NCBI RefSeq assembly: GCF_027213645.1
Contig: NZ_JAPWGL010000007.1
Span: forward strand, 54,189 to 118,188
Length of the DNA: 64,000 bases
DNA from: Pedobacter rhodius
GTDB taxonomy: Bacteria > Bacteroidota > Bacteroidia > Sphingobacteriales > Sphingobacteriaceae
Direction: 5' to 3'
Below are positions 5,746 through 13,645 of the stretch, piece after piece (positions within the stretch are counted from its first letter, which is position 1; each line of letters opens with the position of its first letter). Below the pieces are notes generated by a model. That model ran no database searches and was not told the origin of the DNA. It was given only the letters and a program-made list of their open reading frames with translations. Both the position numbers and the translations under genes were made by a program.

Positions 5746-8706
5746 ATGAAATTTAAGCTTTTCCTGATTCTTTTCATTTGTTCTGCGTTTGCCTCAAACG
5801 CCCAAATCTTAAAATATACTAATGGCAATAATGCATGGAATCCTGATTCGTTAGGTAACCATCGGGTAGTTGTTCAGTTTAATGGAGTAGGAAAGGTTGC
5901 TCATGTAAAAATAGATTGGCGTAGAAGAGATGAACACCCGGAGCGGAAGAAAATAATTATTCAAGATGCTCACGGTAAAAATATCAATGTTTTGGGTGCG
6001 GAAAATTTAAGCAGGGAAAGCGTAGATATTTATTTTGAAGCAACTATAAAAGGAAAATACTTTGTTTACTATATGCCCTATAAAAATGAGGGTAGAAGCA
6101 ACTATCCAAAGGGTGTTTATTTGAAAGCAGAAAAACATGAATTAAATCAATCAAATCAGGTTAATCTCAATGCTACCGTGCTGGAAATTCAATCTATCGA
6201 TGCCTTTAACTCCTTTTATCCGATGGAAGTTATCGCCACAGCGAAAGAAACCGCAAGTATAAAAGGCAAATATTTATCAGAAGCATTTATTGTATTTCCC
6301 GAGGATAGACTATTTCCAATCAAAATGCAGAATGACTTGCCTTATCGATGGGTCCAAAAAGGTGTTTCAACTTCATTTATTGGTTCAGCAAGTAGAGGCG
6401 AAAATTACGCGTTTCAACTGGGCGTTTATGCTTTGAAAGATTTAAAAGATGTTAAAGTTACGTTTAGCGATTTAAAAGCGCCTAGCGGAAAAATAATTTC
6501 AGCAAAATACATCAACTGTTTAAACACCAATGGGACAAGTTACGATAACAAACCATTAACTCAAATCGTACAGGTGGCAGCAGGAAAAGTACAACCAATA
6601 TGGATCACAGTAGACCTTCCTAAAACAACATCAGCGGGGATTTACAATGGAAAGTTTACCGTGAAATCTAATGGGAAATCAAAAATTATCGATGTAAAAT
6701 TAACCGTTCTTGACAAAGTTTTGGTTGATGCCGGCGTAGGAACGCCAAATAAACAAACCCGTTTAACCTGGTTAAATTCAACTATGGCACAGGCAAATAC
6801 CGTTGTTGCACCTTACACGCCGCTGAAGGTTGATGGAAATGTAATTTCACTATTGGGTAGAAAGTTTGAGATTAACACAGATGGTTTTCCGAAGCAAATT
6901 CAAACTTTCTTTAATTCGGAAATGACTGGCTATATGGAAATACCAAATCAAATTTTAGCTGAACCAATTCATTTTCACTTTTATAATACACCTCAAAATC
7001 AGGAAAAATTTGTTCCAAGCAATTTTCAAATCACGAGTAGGGAAGCCGGAACGGTAAAGTGGACGACAACCAATACGTCGGATAATTTGAAAATGGATGT
7101 TGAGGGTGCTTTAGAATTTGATGGTTATGTACACTATGTTGTTAGGGTTACCGCACTGAAAGATGTTGATTTTAGCAATGTGGATTTTCATATCCCATTC
7201 GACAAAGGTTCAACAAAATACTTAATGGGATTAGGTGAAAAAGGCGGTGTAAGACCAGATACTGTAAAATGGAATTGGGATGTTGCGCATAAAAACCAGG
7301 ATGCCGTTTGGATTGGAAATGTAAATGCCGGCTTATATTATAACCTGAGGGATGAAAACTATATTCGTCCGCTAAATACGAATTTTTACTTGCAGAAGCC
7401 TTTATTATTACCAAAAACATGGGGGAATGATAATAAAGGCGGAATACAGATTAATGTAAAAGGCAGTTCCATGCTGGCAGATAATTTTACCGGTGCCCAA
7501 ACCATGAAAAAAGGTGATGTGCTTTACTACAATTTCAATCTACTGATAACGCCTTTCCATTTATTGAATACAGATTTTCAATGGGATAATCGTTTCTATC
7601 ATAAATATGGAGATTTGGACTCTATTAAATCTGTAGGCGCAACCGTCGTAAATATTCACCACGCTACGCCAATTAATCCATGGATAAATTATCCTTTTAT
7701 CGAATGGGAAAAAATGAAAAACTATGTTAATGAAGCACATTCAAGAGGTTTAAAAGTTAAAATTTACAATACCGTTCGAGAACTTTCTAATCATGCCTAT
7801 GAATGGCCTGCTCTTAGGAGTTTAGGTAACGAAGTATATTCACCCGGAAAAGGTGGGGGTTTTAGCTGGTTGCAGGAACACCTGGATTCTAATTATATCG
7901 CGGCCTGGTTTGTTCCCGAAATTAAAGATGCTGCAATTATTAACAGTGGCATGAACCGTTGGCACAATTACTATGTTGAGGGCATGAACTGGTTGGTAAA
8001 TAACGTTGGTATCGATGGGGTTTACCTGGATGATGTGGCTTTTGACAGAGTGACGATGAAACGAATTAAGCGTGTTTTAACGCAAAATAATCATCCTGGT
8101 ATTATCGACTTGCACTCGGCAAATCAATACAATAAAAGCGACGGTTTTAATAATAGTGCCATCTTGTATATGGAACATTTCCCATACCTGAATCGGTTGT
8201 GGTTTGGCGAATATTTCGATTACCAGAATAACAATCCCGATTTCTTTTTAACAGAAGTAAGTGGTATTCCTTTTGGTTTAATGGGCGAAATGCTTCAGGA
8301 TGATGGCAACCCTTGGCGTGGAATGATTTACGGAATGACAAGTCGCTTAGGTTGGTCCGAAAAAAGTGATCCAAAACCATTATGGAAAGCGTGGGATAAT
8401 TTCGGAATTAAAGGTTCGGAAATGATTGGTTACTGGAGTGAAAACTGTCCTGTCAAAACGGATAACCCGAAAGTTTTGGCTACTGTTTATAAGCAAAAAG
8501 GTAAAATGATGGTCGCTTTGGCCAGTTGGGATGAAAGTGATACTAAAGTTAACTTAACTATCGATTGGAGCAAATTAGGTTTGAGTGCTGATAAGGTAAA
8601 AATTTCAGCACCAAATATTGACAAATTTCAGACAGCCGGAAATTATCCGGCAGGAAAACTGATTCCTGTTGAAAAAGGAAAGGGTTTAATTTTGATAGCG
8701 CAATAA
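5746..8706 (+). CDS. Secreted glycoside-hydrolase-like protein (DUF6067-type)
   Basis: 986 residues starting with a clear signal peptide (MKFKLFLILFICSAFASNAQ), so exported to the periplasm or cell surface. The first ~300 residues look like beta-sandwich material. The C-terminal half resembles a TIM-barrel glycosidase: an IDGVYLDDVAFD strand near residues 755-766 carries paired aspartates, and an aromatic EHFPYLNRLWFGEYFDY stretch follows near 810-826. A short beta domain closes the protein. It resembles the large uncharacterised Bacteroidota proteins annotated as DUF6067 or 'glycoside hydrolase domain-containing'. The substrate is unknown. It stands alone: no SusC/SusD pair, regulator or other CAZyme is next to it. 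It converges with a GMC oxidoreductase pair. The hydrolase role is inference from fold-like features. Confidence 0.6.
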   Translation: MKFKLFLILFICSAFASNAQILKYTNGNNAWNPDSLGNHRVVVQFNGVGKVAHVKIDWRRRDEHPERKKIIIQDAHGKNINVLGAENLSRESVDIYFEATIKGKYFVYYMPYKNEGRSNYPKGVYLKAEKHELNQSNQVNLNATVLEIQSIDAFNSFYPMEVIATAKETASIKGKYLSEAFIVFPEDRLFPIKMQNDLPYRWVQKGVSTSFIGSASRGENYAFQLGVYALKDLKDVKVTFSDLKAPSGKIISAKYINCLNTNGTSYDNKPLTQIVQVAAGKVQPIWITVDLPKTTSAGIYNGKFTVKSNGKSKIIDVKLTVLDKVLVDAGVGTPNKQTRLTWLNSTMAQANTVVAPYTPLKVDGNVISLLGRKFEINTDGFPKQIQTFFNSEMTGYMEIPNQILAEPIHFHFYNTPQNQEKFVPSNFQITSREAGTVKWTTTNTSDNLKMDVEGALEFDGYVHYVVRVTALKDVDFSNVDFHIPFDKGSTKYLMGLGEKGGVRPDTVKWNWDVAHKNQDAVWIGNVNAGLYYNLRDENYIRPLNTNFYLQKPLLLPKTWGNDNKGGIQINVKGSSMLADNFTGAQTMKKGDVLYYNFNLLITPFHLLNTDFQWDNRFYHKYGDLDSIKSVGATVVNIHHATPINPWINYPFIEWEKMKNYVNEAHSRGLKVKIYNTVRELSNHAYEWPALRSLGNEVYSPGKGGGFSWLQEHLDSNYIAAWFVPEIKDAAIINSGMNRWHNYYVEGMNWLVNNVGIDGVYLDDVAFDRVTMKRIKRVLTQNNHPGIIDLHSANQYNKSDGFNNSAILYMEHFPYLNRLWFGEYFDYQNNNPDFFLTEVSGIPFGLMGEMLQDDGNPWRGMIYGMTSRLGWSEKSDPKPLWKAWDNFGIKGSEMIGYWSENCPVKTDNPKVLATVYKQKGKMMVALASWDESDTKVNLTIDWSKLGLSADKVKISAPNIDKFQTAGNYPAGKLIPVEKGKGLILIAQ

Positions 8707-8710
8707 GTCA

Positions 8711-8800
8711 TCTTTTCGACTGGAGCGCAGCGGAATGGAGAAATCTTTGAATTTGTTTAATTGTCAATTACAAAGATTTCTCCGCTTCGGTCGAAATGAC
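8711..8800. terminator. Bidirectional terminator / REP-like inverted repeat
   Basis: GGAGAAATCTTTG (8737-8749) and CAAAGATTTCTCC (8771-8783) pair perfectly over 13 bases. Outside them TTTTCGAC and GTCGAAA are also complementary. It lies between two convergent genes, so it can stop both. The outer TTTCGACC...GCGGAGAAATC wording looks like a repeated Bacteroidota intergenic element rather than a simple terminator. Confidence 0.65.
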
Positions 8801-8810
8801 GATTTTCTTA

Positions 8811-9443
8811 TTATATCTTCACGTTCTGCATGCCATATTGTTTCAATACATCATCAGGTACACCAGCCCATTGATTTGGCGCATTTCCAGCATAGCCAAT
8901 ATCTTTTACCCCGATTTCACTTGTATAAAAACCTGAGGCGGTTAAATCTCTCATTTTATTAAAAAATGCGACACCAGCCTGCATTTCAGGGCGGGCTTTG
9001 TTAGGGTATGCAATTTCATCAACAATTGATAGCTGCTCCCTTTCAGATGCTTCCACAAATGGTTTCTCGAATTTGTTAAAGCAATAAATATCCAGCCATT
9101 TTAGGCCACCACGCATTGGCACTTTATGTTCAGGGATATCTTTTACGATGAATTCGATAAACTCAGGAACCTTTGCATCAGATGCGCTTCCGGAAACAGC
9201 ATCTTTAGGGATAATAATATCAGCCAAAACGGTAATCGTTGCCATTTCATGTTTGGTAAAAAATGTTTCCGCTTTAAGTTTTTTATCTCTATCTACTTCC
9301 CATTGCTCTTTTCCTGCTTCTTTAGCCGTTTCTTCAGTCGCTGCAACTTCGGTTTTAGTTTCGGGTTGTTTACAGGCTTCAACCAGTACCGAGGTACTTA
9401 AGGCCGTTAAGCCTAGGGCCTTTATGGAATCTCGTCTGTTCAT
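8811..9443 (-). CDS. Gluconate 2-dehydrogenase subunit 3-like protein
   Basis: 210 residues. The N-terminus MNRRDSIKALGLTAL has a twin-arginine-like motif followed by a hydrophobic stretch and a possible lipobox (LVEAC), so it is probably exported folded and perhaps lipid-anchored. The body (FFTKHEMATITVLADIIIPKD; EFIEFIVKD; WLDIYCFNKF; FYTSEIGVKDIGY) matches the subunit 3 family. Such small subunits carry the Tat signal for a partner GMC flavoprotein, and that partner is the next gene upstream in the same operon, one base away. An Ala/Glu/Lys linker follows the lipobox. No cytochrome c subunit is adjacent. Confidence 0.88.
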   Translation of the reverse strand: MNRRDSIKALGLTALSTSVLVEACKQPETKTEVAATEETAKEAGKEQWEVDRDKKLKAETFFTKHEMATITVLADIIIPKDAVSGSASDAKVPEFIEFIVKDIPEHKVPMRGGLKWLDIYCFNKFEKPFVEASEREQLSIVDEIAYPNKARPEMQAGVAFFNKMRDLTASGFYTSEIGVKDIGYAGNAPNQWAGVPDDVLKQYGMQNVKI

Positions 9444-9444
9444 G

Positions 9445-11181
9445 TTAAATGTTTTGTTTTTTCTTTTGTGCCAAAATATATTCTGCAGTTCTCATTGATA
9501 AAGCCAGGATAGTCCAGGTTGCATTTTTATCACCCTGTTGTACGAAAGGACCTGCATCAACCACAAATAAATTTTTGCAATCGTGTGCCTGGCAATATTT
9601 GTTCAACGCTGACTTTTTAGGATCATCGCCCATACGAATCGTTCCAACTTCGTGGATAATTTTTCCCGGATTTAATAAACCATAGTTCGTATCTGGCCCA
9701 TGAATTTCAGAGGTAACAACAGCACCCATTTCTTTCATAATGGATAAAAATGTTTCCTGCATATGTTTTGCCTGGAGAATTTCTTCCTTAGCCCATTTGT
9801 AATTAAATCTCAAAACAGGAATGCCATATTTATCAACCATGTTCGGGTCGATTTCGCAATAATTATCCTCACGGGCTATTGCAGTTCCACGGCCTGCCAT
9901 ACTTACGCCGGTACCATAAAAGCGGCGATAATCATCTTTCAATGATTTGCCATAACCTCCTGCTTCCTTTTTGTTACCATTTCTATCCGGAACCATCCCG
10001 TTTATTTTCGGCACGCCGCCTCCGAAACCATATGATGGCATACCCATTCCGCCGCCATATTCAATATGGTAACCACGGGGGAAGTTTAATTTTTTATTAT
10101 CCAGCCACCATGGGGAGTAGATGTGTACACTTCCTAAACCATCTTCATTATAACGTTTTCTATCCATTAATTGCGGAAGGAATCCGGATACGCCGGCACC
10201 GGTAGAGTCGTGTAAATATTTTCCGACAACACCGCTGCTATTCGCCAGGCCGCCAGGATGTGCTGAAGATTTGGAGTTTAACAGAATACGGGCAGATTCG
10301 CATGCGCTGGCACCCAGTATAACCAGTTTGCCATTAACCTGATATTCCTGTAAATCTTTTCGGTTTACATAAGAAACACCTTTAGCCGTGCCATCTTTAT
10401 CTGTAATCACTTCACGAACCATCGCGTCGGTAATTACGGTTAAATTACCGGTTTTTACTGCCGGAATAACCAAACAGGATGATGCTGAGAAATCGCCATA
10501 AACTTTGCAGCTTCTGCCACACTGACCGCAGTAAAAACAAGGTGCACGGTCGTTATTGCCTTTTATGGATTCTGTCATCACCGCGCCGCGACCGGTAATT
10601 ACCCTTACACCGGCTTTTTCTGCGCCTTTTTTTATAAATAATTCATTTAAACGAGGCTTAGGTGGTTTCATGAAAATACCGTCAGGTTCACTCGCTATAC
10701 CTTCAACAGTTCCGTATATGCCAATCATGCGGTCAACTTTATCGTAGAAAGGTTTTACATCGTCATACGTAATTGGCCAATCGTCAGTTAATCCATCTGT
10801 TGGTTTAAAATCTTCAGGACCCATTCTTAGTGAAATCCTTCCCCAGTGATTGGTACGTCCACCAAGCATACGCGATCGGAACCATTCAAATTCTGTTTTG
10901 TTTTTTTGAGTATAAGGTTCACCCTCTAATTCCCAACCACCATAAGAGGCATCAAAATCGCCGAACGGACGCGTTGTTCCTGCACCGCGGCGAGGCGATT
11001 CCCATGGCCATTTTAACTGATGTGAATCTAATCTAGGGTCGAAATATTGACCAGCTTCGAGCATTAAAACTTTTTGGCCGGCATTTGCAAGTACATATGC
11101 TGCCATCCCGCCACCTGCACCCGAACCAACAACAATGGCATCGTAAACAGTTGGCGATTTTTTTATCTGAAAGTCACTCAT
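9445..11181 (-). CDS. GMC-family FAD oxidoreductase with Cys cluster motif
   Basis: 578 residues. The N-terminal FAD fold has GSGAGGG at 19-25 and the ribose-binding E42. The C-terminal GMC domain has HEVGTIRMG and a final GDKNATWTILAL stretch. A CxxCxxCxxxC motif (C215, C218, C221, C225) inside an otherwise normal GMC protein recalls the Fe-S-containing catalytic subunits of FAD-dependent glucose dehydrogenases. No signal peptide is present; export is probably by hitch-hiking on the Tat-signal subunit encoded immediately downstream. The likely role is oxidation of a sugar or polyol (glucoside 3-dehydrogenase or gluconate dehydrogenase type) with electrons passed to a separate acceptor. Substrate unknown. 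Confidence 0.88.
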   Translation of the reverse strand: MSDFQIKKSPTVYDAIVVGSGAGGGMAAYVLANAGQKVLMLEAGQYFDPRLDSHQLKWPWESPRRGAGTTRPFGDFDASYGGWELEGEPYTQKNKTEFEWFRSRMLGGRTNHWGRISLRMGPEDFKPTDGLTDDWPITYDDVKPFYDKVDRMIGIYGTVEGIASEPDGIFMKPPKPRLNELFIKKGAEKAGVRVITGRGAVMTESIKGNNDRAPCFYCGQCGRSCKVYGDFSASSCLVIPAVKTGNLTVITDAMVREVITDKDGTAKGVSYVNRKDLQEYQVNGKLVILGASACESARILLNSKSSAHPGGLANSSGVVGKYLHDSTGAGVSGFLPQLMDRKRYNEDGLGSVHIYSPWWLDNKKLNFPRGYHIEYGGGMGMPSYGFGGGVPKINGMVPDRNGNKKEAGGYGKSLKDDYRRFYGTGVSMAGRGTAIAREDNYCEIDPNMVDKYGIPVLRFNYKWAKEEILQAKHMQETFLSIMKEMGAVVTSEIHGPDTNYGLLNPGKIIHEVGTIRMGDDPKKSALNKYCQAHDCKNLFVVDAGPFVQQGDKNATWTILALSMRTAEYILAQKKKQNI

Positions 11182-11443
11182 GAATAGGGTTTGAAGAATT
11201 AAATAAATCTAATCTAGGGCTAAATTTTGTTAAAAAAAAGAGACTTAACACTCAATTGTTATTTGGAATCATTACAGATTAAATTAGCTTTAGGTATTAG
11301 CTAAATCGTATTAGTGAATTACAGCTTAATAAAAGTGTAACGGCTATTGTTCATTTAATTTTCAAATTCTGATGTTTATTAGACTTAGCCGGCTGCATGG
11401 CTGGTACATTATAGATAATGCCGGGTTTGGCTAAATAACTTGT

Positions 11444-11451
11444 TATCTTTG
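11444..11451 (+). promoter_or_regulatory. -7 promoter element before the methyltransferase
   Basis: TATCTTTG matches TAnnTTTG and lies 18 bases before the start codon at 11469. A TTTG at 11426-11429 lies upstream, though the spacing (14 bases) is shorter than usual. The other ~230 bases between the GMC gene and this site show no gene. Confidence 0.55.
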
Positions 11452-11468
11452 CGGTTTAAAATTTATCA

Positions 11469-12656
11469 ATGGTATTTTCAGCGCATATAGAACAATTTAT
11501 TTCAGCCTTAGAATTTAGCTTGTCGGCAGGAAAATTTGTTAAGATTTCTTTGGGGAATTATAAAGGAATGGAAGCGGAATTAAGGCAAATTCTTGTTCGT
11601 AAGGTTGTGATTAAGCGGGAAGATAAATTAGCTTTTACATTCCGCTACAAAACACGTGATGTTGTGAAAAACTTCGATTTGTTTGAAGGCATAAACTTAA
11701 TTTCGGAATACCTGAACACAGGTTTCAAAATCGGAACACTTTTTACAATTGAAAAAGATTTAATTTTTGAGGAATTGAATAATGGCAAAGTTGTTTTAAG
11801 AGAAACATTAGCGTCAACCAAACAAGTTCCGGATGCCAATCACGATAAAGAGAAAATCCGGCTTATAAAATCTGAATCTAAATCTTATTTAACTGAATTA
11901 AAAATTACAGATGCAGAAGGGAAGGTTTTTAAAAATGCTCAAGATAAATTCCGTCAGATTAATCATTATATCGAAATTTTAAGTTCCTTAATAAAGGAGT
12001 TACCAGAAGGTACGATTAAAAAAGTTACTGATATGGGTTCAGGTAAAGGCTATTTAACTTTTGCCTTATATGATTATTTGCATTCGGTTTTAAATCTAAA
12101 TTCTGAGGTTGTTGGAGTTGAGTACCGTCAGGATATGGTGGATTTGTGTAATACTGTTGCCGATAAGTCTGCTTTTGATAAGTTGAATTTTGTTCAGGGA
12201 ACGATTGAAGATTATAATGCCGGGGATGTAAATTTATTAATTGCGCTTCACGCTTGCGATACGGCTACGGATGATGCCATTTTCAAAGGCATTAAAGCTA
12301 ATGCAGAATTGATTGTGGTTGCACCCTGTTGCCATAAACAAATCCGCAGGGAAATTGAGCAAAACAAAGTGCGGAATGATGTCTCATTTTTAACCAAATA
12401 TGGCATCTTTTTAGAGCGTCAGGCGGAAATGGTTACGGATGGAATCCGTGCTTTAATTTTAGAATACTTTGGCTATAAAACAAAAGTATTTGAATTTATT
12501 TCTGATGCGCATACACCGAAGAATGTGCTTGTTGTCGGAATTAAGAGCAAAGATAAAGGAGCAAAAAACAAGGATGAGATTTTAGAAAAGATTAAAGCAA
12601 GTAAAGCCTATTTTGGAATTGGGTATCATCATTTAGAGCGGTTGTTAGAGTTGTAG
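11469..12656 (+). CDS. Class I SAM-dependent methyltransferase (METTL25-like)
   Basis: 395 residues. The N-terminal ~170 residues are a distinct domain. The C-terminal half is a Rossmann methyltransferase: motif I DMGSGKGYLTFAL at 188-200, an acidic residue in VVGVEYRQD for the ribose of SAM, then ALHACDTATD, and a VAPCCHKQ motif in the motif IV region. The CCHK wording is typical of a family of predicted RNA or protein methyltransferases related to METTL25. The target is unknown. It stands alone, with its own promoter-like TATCTTTG upstream. Confidence 0.8.
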   Translation: MVFSAHIEQFISALEFSLSAGKFVKISLGNYKGMEAELRQILVRKVVIKREDKLAFTFRYKTRDVVKNFDLFEGINLISEYLNTGFKIGTLFTIEKDLIFEELNNGKVVLRETLASTKQVPDANHDKEKIRLIKSESKSYLTELKITDAEGKVFKNAQDKFRQINHYIEILSSLIKELPEGTIKKVTDMGSGKGYLTFALYDYLHSVLNLNSEVVGVEYRQDMVDLCNTVADKSAFDKLNFVQGTIEDYNAGDVNLLIALHACDTATDDAIFKGIKANAELIVVAPCCHKQIRREIEQNKVRNDVSFLTKYGIFLERQAEMVTDGIRALILEYFGYKTKVFEFISDAHTPKNVLVVGIKSKDKGAKNKDEILEKIKASKAYFGIGYHHLERLLEL

Positions 12657-12730
12657 TTTGAATTATTCCTCATGCTGATAAGTTAGAATTTTTAAATGCA
12701 TAATTGAGGCCATGGCAAGCTTTAATTTTG

Positions 12731-12867
12731 CTGTCATTCTGAGGCACGAAGAATCCCTATTCTATTGGTTTTGTACTAAAATACTGCACTTGCATTTTTC
12801 CGGCGGTGGTTTAATTTACGATTGTGTTTCATCGCCTGAAGATTCTTCACTACGTTCAGAATGACAA
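12731..12867. repeat. REP-like inverted pair (GTCATTCTGAGG family)
   Basis: CTGTCATTCTGAGGCACGAA at 12731 is followed by GAATC. It is mirrored by GATTCTTCACTACGTTCAGAATGAC ending at 12865 (read in two parts, GATTCTTCAC and TACGTTCAGAATGAC). The ~85 bases between the arms have no gene. The whole 12657-12978 gap lacks coding potential. The arm wording recurs at 16754 and, in part, at 22029. Confidence 0.6.
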
Positions 12868-12978
12868 ACCTGTCAACATTTGTAGTCGGGAGCTATTTGT
12901 AAATTTTTTATAATACCTAAGCTTAAATGAATCTTCAATGTCTTATATAATTAAAGTGAAATTATGGTTTTAACAGAC

Positions 12979-13338
12979 CTATAAGTGCAATAAAATCAAG
13001 GCGACCAAAGCCGGGATAGATTGCACATAAAGAATTCTTTTACTGGCTGTTGCTGCTCCGTAGATTCCAGCAATAATTACACAGGTTAAAAAGAATATGG
13101 CGACATAAAATTTCCAGTGATGATCGCTGATGCATAATGACCAGATTAAGCCTGCCGCCAAAAAACCGTTGTATAAACCTTGATTTGCTGCTAATATTTT
13201 GGTCTGCGGGAACAATTCTTTTGGGATGGTTTTAAAAATTTTTGGGGCTTTGGTTGTCCATGCAAACATTTCAAGCCAAAGAATATAGATGTGTATAAGG
13301 GCAATTAAGCCGATTATGATTTGCGCTGTTATTTGCAT
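12979..13338 (-). CDS. DUF1304 family membrane protein
   Basis: 119 residues with four predicted membrane helices and almost no soluble part. The pattern WLEMFAWTTKAPKIF, LAANQGLYNGFLAAGLIW and the glycine-rich IIAGIYGAATASK is that of DUF1304, a small inner-membrane family of unknown function. Length is normal. It stands alone on the minus strand; upstream on that strand TATCTTCA lies near the expected -7 position. Confidence 0.85.
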   Translation of the reverse strand: MQITAQIIIGLIALIHIYILWLEMFAWTTKAPKIFKTIPKELFPQTKILAANQGLYNGFLAAGLIWSLCISDHHWKFYVAIFFLTCVIIAGIYGAATASKRILYVQSIPALVALILLHL

Positions 13339-13613
13339 TTTATTTATGTTTTTTGTATTGAAGATACAATAAATTGGGGAATATTTATGACTGTCGGGTC
13401 CGGATATACGCGGCTGGCTGCTACCAGGTAAATACGGCCGTCGAAGTTTTCACCAATTTATGCCGTCAGCTTACAGATTATAAAATTTTATTAAAAAACA
13501 CTCAAACGTTTGACCTCGGCTCAGCCTTAAAATCTACCTTTTTTGTCGCTTTTAAACGTAAATAAGACACCTTTTTTACACGAATACATAGCGAAATACA
13601 ACATCGTTTTTCC
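13339..13613. other. Gap upstream of gcvP, no gene
   Basis: The left part (about 13385-13475) is less AT-rich than its surroundings and contains short complementary words (GTCGGGTCC, ACGGCCGTCG, GCCGTCAGC) but no convincing reading frame. I looked for a glycine riboswitch because gcvP follows and saw no matching conserved core. It could be decayed coding sequence. Confidence 0.3.
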
Positions 13614-13621
13614 TACCTTTG
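13614..13621 (+). promoter_or_regulatory. -7 promoter element of gcvP
   Basis: TACCTTTG is an exact TAnnTTTG match 24 bases before ATG 13646. Its position decides the start: a TTG at 13619 opens the same frame but lies inside the promoter element, so it cannot be translated from this transcript. Confidence 0.65.
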
Positions 13622-13645
13622 CACGAAATTTATTATTCATACCGC

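Noticed and set aside
9126..9498. Plus-strand frames opposite the subunit 3 gene
   Set aside because: Antisense shadows of a well-supported minus-strand gene.
13385..13480. Possible glycine riboswitch before gcvP
   Set aside because: The conserved core bases of the glycine aptamer were not found and the promoter element lies downstream of this region, so it would not be in the transcript.
13374..13565. A 63-codon frame upstream of gcvP
   Set aside because: No family resemblance, odd composition and no promoter; probably decayed or non-coding sequence.
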